DNA from: Arthrobacter sp. FW305-BF8
GTDB taxonomy: Bacteria > Actinomycetota > Actinomycetes > Actinomycetales > Micrococcaceae
Direction of reading: 5' to 3'
Assembly: GCF_021789315.1 (NCBI RefSeq)
Contig: NZ_CP084561.1
Location: forward strand, 868,001-932,000
DNA length: 64,000 nt
Position 1 is the stretch's first letter; each line of letters begins with the position of its first letter. Made by a program: the position numbers and the translations under genes. Shown here in pieces: positions 29,976 to 39,860 of this stretch. A model generated the notes under the pieces. That model was not told the origin of the DNA. It was given only the letters and a program-made list of their open reading frames with translations, and made no database searches.

Positions 29976-29998
29976 GCGACGGGATGTGAGGAAGCGTC
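29976..29998 (-). repeat. 32-bp family unit right of the IS30-type element
   Basis: Partner of 28681-28703 (21/23 identical). If the 1232 bases between the core inverted repeats are removed, the two units are 63 bases apart, close to two 32-base periods. Confidence 0.55.
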
Positions 29999-30025
29999 GG
30001 GGGAGGGCCGGTAGAGTTGGTAGCC

Positions 30026-30514
30026 ATGGAAAATCTCTTCAGCCACGCCGCCGGCAACGAAGCGCCCGAGCCCGTAGATAACCTGGACCCGGTCATCTGC
30101 ACCGTGGTGGTCCCCGGGCCTGTGTCCCGCGCCTTTATGGGGTTCACCGACCACACTCATCTCTGGTGGCCGATGGAGACCAACAGTGTGTATGGTCCGG
30201 GCTCGTACGTGGAGTTCGAGGAGAACCTGATTCTCGAAAGCTCCGATGACGGCCGGGGCGCCACCTGGGGAACCATTGACGATTGGCAGCCTCCGCTGTC
30301 CTTCCACGCATCCTGGTATCCCGGCAGTACCGCGCTGTGGTCAACCGAGCTGCGCGTCGTGTTCCGCGGCGTTGAGGAAGGCGCCGAGGTGCGCGTAGTC
30401 CATGACGGTTGGGAAGGGGCCGAGGATCCGGCCGGCACCCGTGCCGTTTGGGAGAAGGACTGGCCGGAAGTTTTGAACCGCTTCGCAAGGTTCATGGGCA
30501 GCGCTGCACAGTAG
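30026..30514 (+). CDS. SRPBCC (START/AHSA1-like) domain protein
   Basis: A 162-residue cytosolic protein of the SRPBCC ligand-binding fold: VPGPVSRAFMGFTD at the start, a beta-sheet middle (GSYVEFEENLILESSDDGRG, WGTIDDWQPPLSF) and the long C-terminal helix GTRAVWEKDWPEVLNRFARF. Such proteins bind hydrophobic ligands or assist Hsp90; the function here is unknown. ATG at 30026 is used; TAGAGT at 30012-30017 lies eight bases upstream and may be the -10 of a leaderless transcript. It is convergent with the lacI-type gene. Confidence 0.75.
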   Translation: MENLFSHAAGNEAPEPVDNLDPVICTVVVPGPVSRAFMGFTDHTHLWWPMETNSVYGPGSYVEFEENLILESSDDGRGATWGTIDDWQPPLSFHASWYPGSTALWSTELRVVFRGVEEGAEVRVVHDGWEGAEDPAGTRAVWEKDWPEVLNRFARFMGSAAQ

Positions 30515-30521
30515 CGGCAAC

Positions 30522-31535
30522 CTACGCCGGGGGCACTGCCGTGCTCCGGCGAACCACAAACCGCGTCGGGTATTCGGTGTCTAGGACGGCCCGGTCCGTT
30601 CCGCCGTCGAACCCTTCCAGCAGCAAGCGCACAGCCAAGGCTCCCTGGCCGCGCGGATCCTGATCGATCGTGGTCAGGCCGAATAGTTCCCCCAGTTCGT
30701 GCCCGTCCATGCCGAGCACCGACAGGTCCTCCGGCACCCTGAGCCCAAAATCCCTGGCCGCCAGTATGGTCCCGATCGCCATCTCATCTGAGGCTGCAAA
30801 GACGGCGGTGGGCCGTTCCGAGGTTCCCCCCAGCAGGTCCCGTGCCACGGCGTAGGCACCCTCGACGGTGAAGTCAGCCCGGACTACCCACGACGGCCGC
30901 ACGGGAAGTCCTGCAGCCGTCATCGCCTTCTCATAGCCTGCACGCCGGGTGCGCGGGATCTTGAAGTCCTGCTCGTACACCGAATCGCCCGTAATGTGTG
31001 CGATCCGGCTGTGGCCGAGCCGGATCAGGTGGTTGACGGCAGTTTCCGCCAGGCCGTGGTCGTCTATTCGGACGGTGGAGGCTCCCGGCAACGCTCCGCC
31101 GATGACCACGAGGGGCCGCTGGATGGCCAGCATCTGGCCGATCTCGTCCTCCGTCAGCGCCAGTGCCACCGCGATGACCGCATCCACGCGTTTCCGCAGC
31201 AGGAAGTCCTGGAGAATGCTCCGGCGCCGGACGGTCCCCTCCGTGATGTTGTAGAGCGTCAGGTCATAGCCGGCGTCGAGGAGAGCTGCTGAGACGCCCT
31301 CCACCACCGAGGCGAAGTACCAGCGGCGGACGGTGGGGACCACAAGGCCGATATTCCGGGTGCGGCCGGAGGCGAGGCTGGATGCCTGGTAGGAGGGCAC
31401 GAAGCCGAGCTCGGCCGCAGCTGCCCGGGCACGCTCGCGGCTCGCCGGCGACACGTGCCCCCTGCCGCTCAAGGCTCGGGAAACGGTGGCTATGGAAAGC
31501 CCGGCCCGTTCCGCAACGTCCTTGATGCCGGCCAT
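30522..31535 (-). CDS. LacI-family transcriptional regulator
   Basis: A 337-residue regulator. The N-terminal helix-turn-helix and hinge (IKDVAERAGLSIATVSRALS, then SSLASGRTRNIGLVVP) bind DNA; residues about 60-330 form the periplasmic-binding-protein-like sugar domain. The gene starts three bases after the stop of the alpha-glucosidase gene on the same strand, so the two form an operon, and it probably represses that operon in response to a maltose-type glucoside. Two LacI-type palindromes lie upstream of the alpha-glucosidase gene. Confidence 0.92.
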   Translation of the reverse strand: MAGIKDVAERAGLSIATVSRALSGRGHVSPASRERARAAAAELGFVPSYQASSLASGRTRNIGLVVPTVRRWYFASVVEGVSAALLDAGYDLTLYNITEGTVRRRSILQDFLLRKRVDAVIAVALALTEDEIGQMLAIQRPLVVIGGALPGASTVRIDDHGLAETAVNHLIRLGHSRIAHITGDSVYEQDFKIPRTRRAGYEKAMTAAGLPVRPSWVVRADFTVEGAYAVARDLLGGTSERPTAVFAASDEMAIGTILAARDFGLRVPEDLSVLGMDGHELGELFGLTTIDQDPRGQGALAVRLLLEGFDGGTDRAVLDTEYPTRFVVRRSTAVPPA

Positions 31536-31538
31536 GTC

Positions 31539-33290
31539 TCAGCCCTTCATGCCCTCTGCAGAGATCCGCAGCCAGACGGCTTCCCCCGGGCCCAGGCCAA
31601 ACCGCTGATCTTCGTCGCCAGGGCCCAAGTGCGACGAGCTGCGGAGCACAACCTCGCCGGCGGGCAGTTCCAGGGGATCTGGACCGATGTTCATGACCAC
31701 CAGAATGTCCCCGTTGAGGAATGCCAGGGACGACGCGGTGCACCATTCCTCCGCCCAGGCGAGCGAACCCCGCCCAAGGTCCAGTTCCCGCCGGACATTG
31801 AGCATGCGCCGGTACAGGTTCAAGTGCGACGACGGGTCCCCGGCTTGGGCGTCCCGCGCCAGTTTCGCGAAGCTCTCCGGCTGCGGGAGCCAGGGCGCGT
31901 CGCCATCGCCGAAGCCGCTGTGGCGTTCGGATGCCTTCCACGGCAGCGGGACCCGGCATCCATCGCGTCCCAGCCGGGCGCCGCCGGTGCGCGCAAATGT
32001 TGGGTCCTGCCGCTGGCGGTCCGGGATGTCGATGCCGTCGGGCAGGCCAAGCTCTTCGCCCTGGTACAGGTAGGCGCCGCCGGGGAGGCCCAGCATGAAC
32101 AGCGACGCCGCCGCGGCCCGGGTCCGGCCCAGCTCCTCGTCCGGCTGGGGGTCCTTGGGGCCGATGCCGTCGCCGTCCCGCGGCCCAGACCAGTCGTACC
32201 CGAAGCGGGTGGCGTGCCGGACGACGTCGTGATTGGACAGCACCCAGGTGCTGGGGGCACCGACGGCATCCAGGGACGTCAGGGACTCGGTAACGATGTG
32301 GCGCAGGCGGGGGAGGTCCAGCCCTGCGTGGAGGTAGGGGAAGTTGAAGGCCTGGTGCATTTCGTCGGGCCGTACCCAGTGGGCCAGCCGCGGCAGGGGG
32401 TCCACGTTGGCTTCCGCGCAGAGAATGCGGTCGGGACCATACTCCTCGAGAATCCTGCGCCACGCACGGTAGATGTCGTGCAGTGCCGGCTGGCCGAACA
32501 TCGGCGCCTCGTGTCCGGGGAACCCGTCGGAGCTGCTGCCGTCCGCGCGCCCGCCCCAGGCGGGAAGGCCCGGGGCCTTGACCAGGGCGTGCGCGACGTC
32601 CACGCGGAACCCGGAGACGCCCCGGTCCAGCCAGAAGCGCAGGATGCGCTCGAACTCGTCATGCACGGCCTGGTTGTCCCAGTTGAAGTCCGGCTGCGAT
32701 GAATCGAAGAGGTGCAGGTACCACTGGCCGGGCGTGCCGTCAGGTTCGGTGATGCGGGTCCAGGCGGAGCCGCCGAAGTGCGATTCCCAGTTATTGGGTG
32801 GTTCGTTTTCCTCGGTGCCCCGGCCGTCCCGGAAGATGAACATGTCCCGTTCGGGGCTGCCCGGGCCGGCGGCCAGTGCGGCTTGGAAATCGCGGTGCTG
32901 GTTTGAGCAGTGGTTAGGAACCAAGTCCACGATGACGCGCAGGCCCAGGCGGTTCGCCTCAGCCACCATGCCGTCGAAGTCGCCGAGCGTGCCGAAGATC
33001 GGGTCGACGTCGCAGTAGTCGCTGACGTCGTATCCGGCGTCGCGCTGCGGCGAGCGGTAGAAGGGTGAGAGCCAGACGGCGTCCACGTTGAGCTCGGCAA
33101 GCTGCGGCATCTCGGCGGTGATCCCCGCGAGGTCACCGATGCCGTCGCCGTTCATGTCCCGGAAGGAGCGTGGGTACACCTGGTAAATGACGGCTGATCG
33201 CCACCAGCCGTGGGCGTTGTCCGGGGCGTGGATGGGCGTCAGGGCGCCGGCCAGAGGCGACGCCGAGTGCAGAAACGAGTCAACAGACAT
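31539..33290 (-). CDS. GH13 alpha-glucosidase (oligo-alpha-glucosidase type)
   Basis: A 583-residue cytosolic GH13 enzyme hydrolysing alpha-glucosides such as maltose or isomaltose. Motifs: VIYQVYPRSFRDMNGDGIGD, VDLVPNHCS, nucleophile D231 (GFRVDVAH), E293 (LCAEANVD) and D355 (LSNHD). LYQGEELGLPDG is typical of the oligo-1,6-glucosidase/alpha-glucosidase group. ATG at 33290, with AGGA eight bases upstream. Co-transcribed with the LacI regulator behind it. It would feed glucose from imported or internal maltodextrins into metabolism. Confidence 0.9.
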   Translation of the reverse strand: MSVDSFLHSASPLAGALTPIHAPDNAHGWWRSAVIYQVYPRSFRDMNGDGIGDLAGITAEMPQLAELNVDAVWLSPFYRSPQRDAGYDVSDYCDVDPIFGTLGDFDGMVAEANRLGLRVIVDLVPNHCSNQHRDFQAALAAGPGSPERDMFIFRDGRGTEENEPPNNWESHFGGSAWTRITEPDGTPGQWYLHLFDSSQPDFNWDNQAVHDEFERILRFWLDRGVSGFRVDVAHALVKAPGLPAWGGRADGSSSDGFPGHEAPMFGQPALHDIYRAWRRILEEYGPDRILCAEANVDPLPRLAHWVRPDEMHQAFNFPYLHAGLDLPRLRHIVTESLTSLDAVGAPSTWVLSNHDVVRHATRFGYDWSGPRDGDGIGPKDPQPDEELGRTRAAAASLFMLGLPGGAYLYQGEELGLPDGIDIPDRQRQDPTFARTGGARLGRDGCRVPLPWKASERHSGFGDGDAPWLPQPESFAKLARDAQAGDPSSHLNLYRRMLNVRRELDLGRGSLAWAEEWCTASSLAFLNGDILVVMNIGPDPLELPAGEVVLRSSSHLGPGDEDQRFGLGPGEAVWLRISAEGMKG

Positions 33291-33321
33291 TGGCCAATCC
33301 TAAGGGTGGGAGGGCCTTTAA

Positions 33322-33335
33322 TGAAAGCGCTTACA
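33322..33335 (-). promoter_or_regulatory. LacI-type operator 1
   Basis: TGAAAGCGCTTACA has the perfect AAGCGCTT core of LacI-family sites and lies 32 bases before the alpha-glucosidase start. On the minus strand a TTGTCA hexamer is found at about 33348-33353, so the site would overlap the -10/start region. Confidence 0.7.
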
Positions 33336-33399
33336 CCACTCGAACGATTGACAATTGAGTCACAGCACGCGGCAACGTGGTCACGTCAAGAGACTGAAT

Positions 33400-33413
33400 T
33401 GGAAACGCTTCCA
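33400..33413 (-). promoter_or_regulatory. LacI-type operator 2
   Basis: TGGAAACGCTTCCA is a near-perfect palindrome with the central CG of LacI-family operators, 78 bases from operator 1. The pair suggests looping by a tetramer or joint control of the divergent FAD-oxidase gene. Confidence 0.65.
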
Positions 33414-33512
33414 GCTGTTGGTGCGACAGCACAGGCTTCGATCGAGCCAAGGGGCGAGGGGTGTGGTCCACGTGACATCTAGACTGGAGCAAAGTGATTG
33501 GACGGGAGACCC

Positions 33513-34883
33513 ATGGGCAGCATCGCCGACGAACTGACATCAATCCTGGGGCCGCAGAAGGTCCTCCGGGACGGCGCCGCACTCGCGGTTTACGCGGTGG
33601 ACCAGGCCCCCGTGCTGGACTACCGGCTGCCCGCCGCCGTGGTTCTGGCGGAGTCCGTCGACGACGTCCAGGCCACCGTCAAGGCTTGTGCTGCCCGGAA
33701 TGTGCCGCTGGTGGCCCGCGGTGCCGGGACCGGAGTCTCGGGCGGCGCCCATGCCAGCGAGGGGTGCGTTGTCCTTGGCCTGGAACGGATGAACCGCGTT
33801 CTGGAGCTCAACGCGGACGACGAGACCGCCGTCGTCGAACCCGGCGTCATCAACGCCGACCTGAACGACGCCGCCGCGGCACACGGGCTTATGTTCGCTC
33901 CGGACCCCGCGAGTTTCAGGATTTCCACCATCGGCGGGAACGTGGCCACCAACGCCGGCGGCCTGCGGTGTGCCAAATACGGCGTGACCCGGGATTCGGT
34001 GCTGGCCCTGGACGTGGTCCTCGCGGACGGCTCGCTGCTGCACACCGGGCACCAGACCTTCAAGGGCGTGGCTGGCTACGACCTGACCGGGCTGTTCGTG
34101 GGATCGGAGGGCACGCTGGGAATCGTGGTGGGTGCGACCGTCCGGCTCAAGTACCTGCCCCGGGAGGTACACACCATCGCCGCGTTTTACCCCGACTTCC
34201 GGCAGGCGGCGGCCGGCGTGCTCGCTGTCGGCAAGGCCCGCGTGCAGCCGGCCATCATGGAACTGCTCGACGGCGGATCGCTGGCCCAGCTGGACGAGCT
34301 GCACGGCTCCGATCTCGCGGCCCGGGGAGCTTCGCTGCTCCTGGTCCAGACGGACGGCTTCGGGGCGGCGGCTGAGGCCGACGTCGTGCGTGAAGTGCTG
34401 GCGGCCGGCGGCGCGGTGGTGACCACCGAGGCCAGCGCCGAGGCGGAACAGCTGGTGGAACTGCGGCGCAACAGCAGGGGCGTCGAGGTGGATGACGAGT
34501 ACCGCGTGGGTGAGGACGTTGCCGTGCCGCGTTCCCGGCTGGTGGACTACGTGGCGGCGCTTGAGGCGCTCGCCGAGGCCCACGATGTCAGGCTGAAGGT
34601 GGTGGCCCACGCGGGGGACGGGAACCTGCACCCCACGTTCTGGATTGACCGCGTGAACGACGAGGTGGACGCCGGCGCCATGCTTCGCCTGAACACGGCA
34701 CTCGACGCGTCCATTGTTGCGGCCCTGGAAATGGGCGGGACTATCACCGGCGAGCACGGCGTGGGGCAGTACAAGCTGCGCTGGCTGGGCCTCGAGCAGC
34801 CGGAGCCGCTCCGTGAGCTGCAGCGCCGTATCAAGAACCTCTTCGATCCCGCCGGCATCCTGAACCCGGGCAAGGCGATCTAA
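33513..34883 (+). CDS. FAD-linked oxidase (GlcD/lactate dehydrogenase-like)
   Basis: A 456-residue flavoprotein with an FAD-binding type-4 domain (VPLVARGAGTGVSGGAH, PDPASFRISTIGGNVATNAGG, GLFVGSEGTLGIVV) and the C-terminal substrate/cap domain (KVVAHAGDGNLHP, ITGEHGVGQYKLRWL). The family oxidises 2-hydroxy acids such as glycolate or D-lactate. ATG at 33513 follows GGGAGA; an in-frame TTG at 33498 adds five residues without support. Its upstream region holds LacI-type operator 2. Confidence 0.88.
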   Translation: MGSIADELTSILGPQKVLRDGAALAVYAVDQAPVLDYRLPAAVVLAESVDDVQATVKACAARNVPLVARGAGTGVSGGAHASEGCVVLGLERMNRVLELNADDETAVVEPGVINADLNDAAAAHGLMFAPDPASFRISTIGGNVATNAGGLRCAKYGVTRDSVLALDVVLADGSLLHTGHQTFKGVAGYDLTGLFVGSEGTLGIVVGATVRLKYLPREVHTIAAFYPDFRQAAAGVLAVGKARVQPAIMELLDGGSLAQLDELHGSDLAARGASLLLVQTDGFGAAAEADVVREVLAAGGAVVTTEASAEAEQLVELRRNSRGVEVDDEYRVGEDVAVPRSRLVDYVAALEALAEAHDVRLKVVAHAGDGNLHPTFWIDRVNDEVDAGAMLRLNTALDASIVAALEMGGTITGEHGVGQYKLRWLGLEQPEPLRELQRRIKNLFDPAGILNPGKAI

Positions 34884-34911
34884 CGGAGGGCGGCCAAGGC
34901 CCCCGGCAGAC

Positions 34912-36123
34912 CTAGACCAGTTCCAGGCCGTCGGCCACAACCCTGCCGCGGTGGATCACGGTGCGGTCGGTGCCCCGGTCCATGACCGCGGAGGCCACCG
35001 TTTCGCCGTCGAGCAGCAGCAGCTCGGCCGGATCGCCAGCCTCAAGGCCTGGGCGGTGCGCCGTGCCATTGAGCCGAGTTGCCGAGGGATCCAGGACGCT
35101 GGCGCCGCCGACCGTGGCGATGGCAAGGCAGTGCCCGATCAGTTCGTCCCGGCGGAAGCCGTGCGTGAAGGCCAGCTGCCAGGTGCGGTCCAGCATGTCC
35201 GTGTTTCCGTACGGGGACCAGTAGTCGCGCTGGCCGTCCTCGCCAAGGCCCACCCGGACACCCGCCTCCGCCAGCAACGGGAGGGGGAGCTGGCCGGATG
35301 CTGCCGGTGCAACCGAGGCCATGGAGATGTCCAGTTCGGCGAACTCATCGATCAGCCGGCGGGTGGTGGCCTCGGAGACGCTGCCCAGCTGGTAGGCGTG
35401 GGAGATGGTCACCTTGCCCTGCATGCCCAGCGCGCGGGTGCGTTCAAGCACCAGGTCAGTGCTGAAAACACCCAGTTCGCCGGGCTCGTGCAGGTGGATG
35501 TCGATGGGGACCTGGTACTTCTCGGCCAACCCGAAAACGATGTCGAGGTGCCGGGCGGGGTCGCGGTCCAGACTGCAGGGATCGATGCCGCCCATGACGT
35601 TTGCGCCGGCCTTCAGCGCCTCTTCCATCAGCGGGACGGTGCCCTCCTCCCGCAGAAGGCCGGCCTGCGGGAAGGCGATGATTTCGACGTCGGCCCGGTC
35701 CCTGAACTGGTCCCTGGCGGCGGCGACGGCGTCGAAACGCTCCAGCCGGCAGTCCACATCGACCTGGGCGTAGGAACGGACCCGGGTGGTGCCCCGCGCG
35801 ATCATTCGGCCGAGGGTGTTGTTGACGCGCTCCTGCAGCGGGACTTCGGCGTTGCGCCAGTTCAGCCGGTCGTTCATCATCATGGTCCACACGCCCGGCC
35901 CGCCCGTGTGTTCGCGGAACGGCAGCCCGATCCGGGTGGAGTCCAGATGGACGTGGACGTCGGAGAAGGACGGCACCAGCAGCCGGCCGCGGCCTTCGAC
36001 GACGGTAGCCGCCGCCGGTTTCGCCGGGCGGTGCGGTTCGACGGCCGAGATCCTGCCGTCTGCAATGAGGACATCGCTCAACGGCTGTCCCCACGGCCGG
36101 ACGGCGCGGATCAGGGTGGTCAA
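34912..36123 (-). CDS. Cytosine-deaminase-like amidohydrolase
   Basis: A 403-residue metal-dependent hydrolase. Metal ligands are seen at H57/H59 (DVHVHLD), in IDIHLHEPG, in ISHAYQLG and near LGEDGQRDYWSPYG, with the flanking beta-sandwich domain at both ends. The overall layout follows the CodA/cytosine deaminase-related group, which deaminates cytosine or related heterocycles; the HDD-type aspartate motif of true CodA is altered to GEDGQRD, so the substrate is uncertain. It lies ten bases after the DUF4032 gene on the same strand. Confidence 0.8.
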   Translation of the reverse strand: MTTLIRAVRPWGQPLSDVLIADGRISAVEPHRPAKPAAATVVEGRGRLLVPSFSDVHVHLDSTRIGLPFREHTGGPGVWTMMMNDRLNWRNAEVPLQERVNNTLGRMIARGTTRVRSYAQVDVDCRLERFDAVAAARDQFRDRADVEIIAFPQAGLLREEGTVPLMEEALKAGANVMGGIDPCSLDRDPARHLDIVFGLAEKYQVPIDIHLHEPGELGVFSTDLVLERTRALGMQGKVTISHAYQLGSVSEATTRRLIDEFAELDISMASVAPAASGQLPLPLLAEAGVRVGLGEDGQRDYWSPYGNTDMLDRTWQLAFTHGFRRDELIGHCLAIATVGGASVLDPSATRLNGTAHRPGLEAGDPAELLLLDGETVASAVMDRGTDRTVIHRGRVVADGLELV

Positions 36124-36132
36124 CGCAGCACC

Positions 36133-37551
36133 TCAGTCGTCGGCGTCGGGATAGTCGTCCTCGGTCTCATCGGCGCCGTACCGGGATTCCTCCGTTTCCA
36201 CGGCGAGGATCTTCAGCAGCTCCGTGTCCGGGTTCAGCATGATGGCGGCCTCGTCGCGGCGGTGGCGCAGGATGGAGTCGATGTAGGACTGGACGGCCTC
36301 GGCCAGCGGGATGTGCCGTTCCTGCTTTTCGGACATGTACCAGCGGTGCTCCAGCACCTCGTGCACGGCTTCGGCGGGTTCGAGCTTTCCGGAGAGGTCG
36401 CGGGGGATGGACCGGACGATCGGCTCGAAGATCTGGCTGACCCACAGGTGGGCGCTGTATTCCTCATCCATCTCCGGATTGTTGTCCGCCCGGAAGGTGT
36501 CCATGTCGTTCAGCAGGCGGCGGGCCTGGTTCTCCTGGGCGTCGAGTCCGGTCAGGCGCAGCAGGCGGCGCATGTGGTGGCCGGCGTCGACCACCTTCGG
36601 CTGCAGCTGGATGGTGGAGCCGTTCTGGGTGGTCTTGATCGCGTACTCTTCGACATCGAAGCCGAGCTCGTTGAGCCGGCGGATGCGGGCGCCGACGCGC
36701 CAGCGCTCGCCCAGTTCGAAGGATTCCTTGGCCGTCAGCTCGGTCCAGAGGCGACGGTAGCTTTCCATGATGAGTTCACTGGTGGCCACCGGGTCCACCT
36801 TCTCCTCGATCAGGCCGCCGTCGAGGAGGTCCATGAGTTCGCCGGCGATGTTGACGCGGGCGATCTCCAGGTCGTACTCGCGCTGGCCGGTGGAGAGGTC
36901 CGGGTACAGTTCGCCGGTTTCGGCGTCCACCAGGTAGGCGGCGAAGGCTCCTGCGTCCCGGCGGAACAGGGTGTTGGAGAGCGAGACGTCGCCCCAGTAG
37001 AAGCCAATGAGGTGCAGCCGGACCATGAGCAGCGCCTGGGCGTCGATGAGCCGGGTGAGCGTGTCCTTGCGCAGCATCTGCGAGAAGAGCGCGCGGTACG
37101 GCATGGAGAACTTGAGGTGCCGGGTCACGAGGACCGGGTTCAGGGGACGGCCGTCGGGGGTAGTGCGGCCGGTGATGACGGCGACGGGTTCCACGCAGGG
37201 TACGTCGAGGCGCGCGAGCTTGCGGAGCATGTGGTACTCGTGGCGGGCCACGTGCTCGGACGTTTCCTTGATGGCGATGACTGAGCCGCCGAGGTGGGCG
37301 AACCGCACGATGTGCCGCGAGATACCGCGGGGGAGCGCGGCGAGGTTTTCCGCCGGCCAGTCCTCGAGCGCTATGTGCCACGGCAGGTCCAGGAGCTCGG
37401 GGTCGGCGGCGGCCGCCGTGATGTTGAGGTTGCTGGCGACCGAGGCTGCCTTGTCGTCGTTGGCGCTGGCCGCTTCGAACCGCGGCAGTTTGCCGATCTG
37501 CCCGTAGTCGGTGGGTTCATCGTGCCACTGCGCGTTGTGTTCCTCGGTCAT
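36133..37551 (-). CDS. DUF4032 protein with kinase-like N-terminal domain
   Basis: A 472-residue cytosolic protein. Residues about 80-240 resemble a small protein-kinase/lipopolysaccharide-kinase-like fold (SVIAIKETSEHVARHEYHML, GFYWGDVSLSNTLFRRD with a D-x-x-x-x-N catalytic-type pattern, then AYLVDAETGELY). The C-terminal half (about 250-430) is the actinobacterial DUF4032 region. The tail is acidic. Substrate and role are unknown. Minus-strand neighbours are the amidohydrolase (ten bases away) and, upstream, the MsmK-type ATPase behind a terminator. Confidence 0.8.
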   Translation of the reverse strand: MTEEHNAQWHDEPTDYGQIGKLPRFEAASANDDKAASVASNLNITAAAADPELLDLPWHIALEDWPAENLAALPRGISRHIVRFAHLGGSVIAIKETSEHVARHEYHMLRKLARLDVPCVEPVAVITGRTTPDGRPLNPVLVTRHLKFSMPYRALFSQMLRKDTLTRLIDAQALLMVRLHLIGFYWGDVSLSNTLFRRDAGAFAAYLVDAETGELYPDLSTGQREYDLEIARVNIAGELMDLLDGGLIEEKVDPVATSELIMESYRRLWTELTAKESFELGERWRVGARIRRLNELGFDVEEYAIKTTQNGSTIQLQPKVVDAGHHMRRLLRLTGLDAQENQARRLLNDMDTFRADNNPEMDEEYSAHLWVSQIFEPIVRSIPRDLSGKLEPAEAVHEVLEHRWYMSEKQERHIPLAEAVQSYIDSILRHRRDEAAIMLNPDTELLKILAVETEESRYGADETEDDYPDADD

Positions 37552-37609
37552 GGCTCAATTCTTCCGTATTTTGCAGGGGGTGCCTAAAAGGGGACAGCGG
37601 TTAAAGCCC

Positions 37610-37645
37610 GACGGCGGCCCTCCGGTTTAGGGGAGGACCGCCGTC
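37610..37645 (-). terminator. Terminator after the sugar ABC ATPase gene
   Basis: GACGGCGG-CCCTCC (37610-37623) pairs with 37632-37645 with one mismatch across a loop of about eight bases. Read on the minus strand it is followed by GGGCTTTAA. It separates the ATPase gene from the DUF4032 gene. Confidence 0.65.
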
Positions 37646-37720
37646 GTTTGCGCTGGGCCCACGCCGGCAGGGTTCCCTGGCCGAAGCGGAGCGAGGTTAG
37701 GGTGCCGGTGGGGAGGACTG

Positions 37721-38803
<1,083 letters not shown>

Positions 38804-39032
38804 AGTTATCAATCCCTTCACCGGCAGGTACGTGCCGGACGATCCGTAGTGAATGGTTCATGTAATTCAGTTATGCCCTACATGGTGACTCCCCGGCCCA
38901 GGCCGAGGAGCATCGAGTGACGCCGCACGGTTCTGTGCGCCACATCACAAAGAAGAGTATGTCAGATTTATCGTGAATCGGACAAAATGTTACGGACGTC
39001 ACAGATGGGATGCGTCACAGGACTCCTGCACG
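38804..39032 (-). promoter_or_regulatory. Promoter region of the sugar ABC ATPase gene
   Basis: On the minus strand TTGTCC (38985-38980) and CATACT (38961-38956) are 18 bases apart, giving a leader of about 145 bases before the GTG at 38803. The rest of the 229-base gap contains nothing recognisable; no terminator is evident after otsB. Confidence 0.4.
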
Positions 39033-39860
39033 CTACGCGGGAGCGACGGCTTTGCGGCGTTCCCGCAGCAGCGCTTCGAGGAGCTCGGCGATGTGCACCG
39101 GCGCCTCCACCCGGAACTGCGCCTGGGTGAAGTCGAGGCCCACCTTCACGCCGACGTCGTGCTGCCCGAGGCGGGCCAGGGCATCCTCGTCGGTGGTGTC
39201 GTCGCCAGCGAAGAGCACGCCCGTGGCGCCGGTGGCCTGGCGCAGGAAGTCAACGCCCTCACCCTTGGACGCGTGCACCACGGATGTCTCAAGGACGCGC
39301 TTGCCGTTCTTGAGGTAGACGCCCGTCCGGTCCTGGAGCGCGGCGCGGGCCGCTGCCACGGCGTCCTCCCCGACGTCGTCCGCGGCCAGCCGGGTGTGCA
39401 GCACAACGCCGGCCGGCTTTTCCTCCAGGACGGTCCCGGGGGCCAGTTGCACGATTTCGGTCAGGATGCCCCGGACTTCGTCCAGGAGCGACAGTTGCTC
39501 CGGGTCGAGGGTCAGCGGCACCGACCCCGGACCCAGCCACGCCTCGGCGCCGTGGCTGCCGATCAGCAGGGTCTCCTCCGGCGGGGAGGCGACCGCGCGC
39601 AGACTGTCCAGTGCCCTCCCGGAGATGAGTGCCGTCGTCGTACGCGGTAAAGCGGTTAATTCGGCGAAGGCGGCAGCCGAGCGGGGAAGCGGACGCGCGT
39701 CCCCGGCGTGGTCCACGATGGGGGAGATGGTGCCGTCGAAGTCCATGGCGACCAGCAGGTGGTCCGTGCCGGCGATGCGCCGCACCGCCTCCAGCAGTTC
39801 GGGGGACAGTGCCAGCCGGGTGCGGCCGGCCTCGCCGGTGTGATCAGCCTCAGGAGTCAT
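39033..39860 (-). CDS. otsB: Trehalose-6-phosphate phosphatase
   Basis: A 275-residue HAD-superfamily phosphatase that dephosphorylates trehalose-6-phosphate. The HAD motif I DFDGT has D40 and D42, motif II is LISGR, the motif III lysine is in KPAGV, and motif IV GDDTTDEDA is clear. The start overlaps the otsA stop by 11 bases (ATG at 39860 after AAGGTGG), so the two are coupled and act as one biosynthetic unit. Trehalose made here could enter the TreS-Mak-GlgE route. Confidence 0.93.
   Translation of the reverse strand: MTPEADHTGEAGRTRLALSPELLEAVRRIAGTDHLLVAMDFDGTISPIVDHAGDARPLPRSAAAFAELTALPRTTTALISGRALDSLRAVASPPEETLLIGSHGAEAWLGPGSVPLTLDPEQLSLLDEVRGILTEIVQLAPGTVLEEKPAGVVLHTRLAADDVGEDAVAAARAALQDRTGVYLKNGKRVLETSVVHASKGEGVDFLRQATGATGVLFAGDDTTDEDALARLGQHDVGVKVGLDFTQAQFRVEAPVHIAELLEALLRERRKAVAPA

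Noticed and set aside
34951..37284. A 777-codon open frame on the plus strand across the amidohydrolase and DUF4032 genes
   Set aside because: It lies opposite two clearly recognisable minus-strand genes, has no family motif, and long antisense frames are expected at this GC content.
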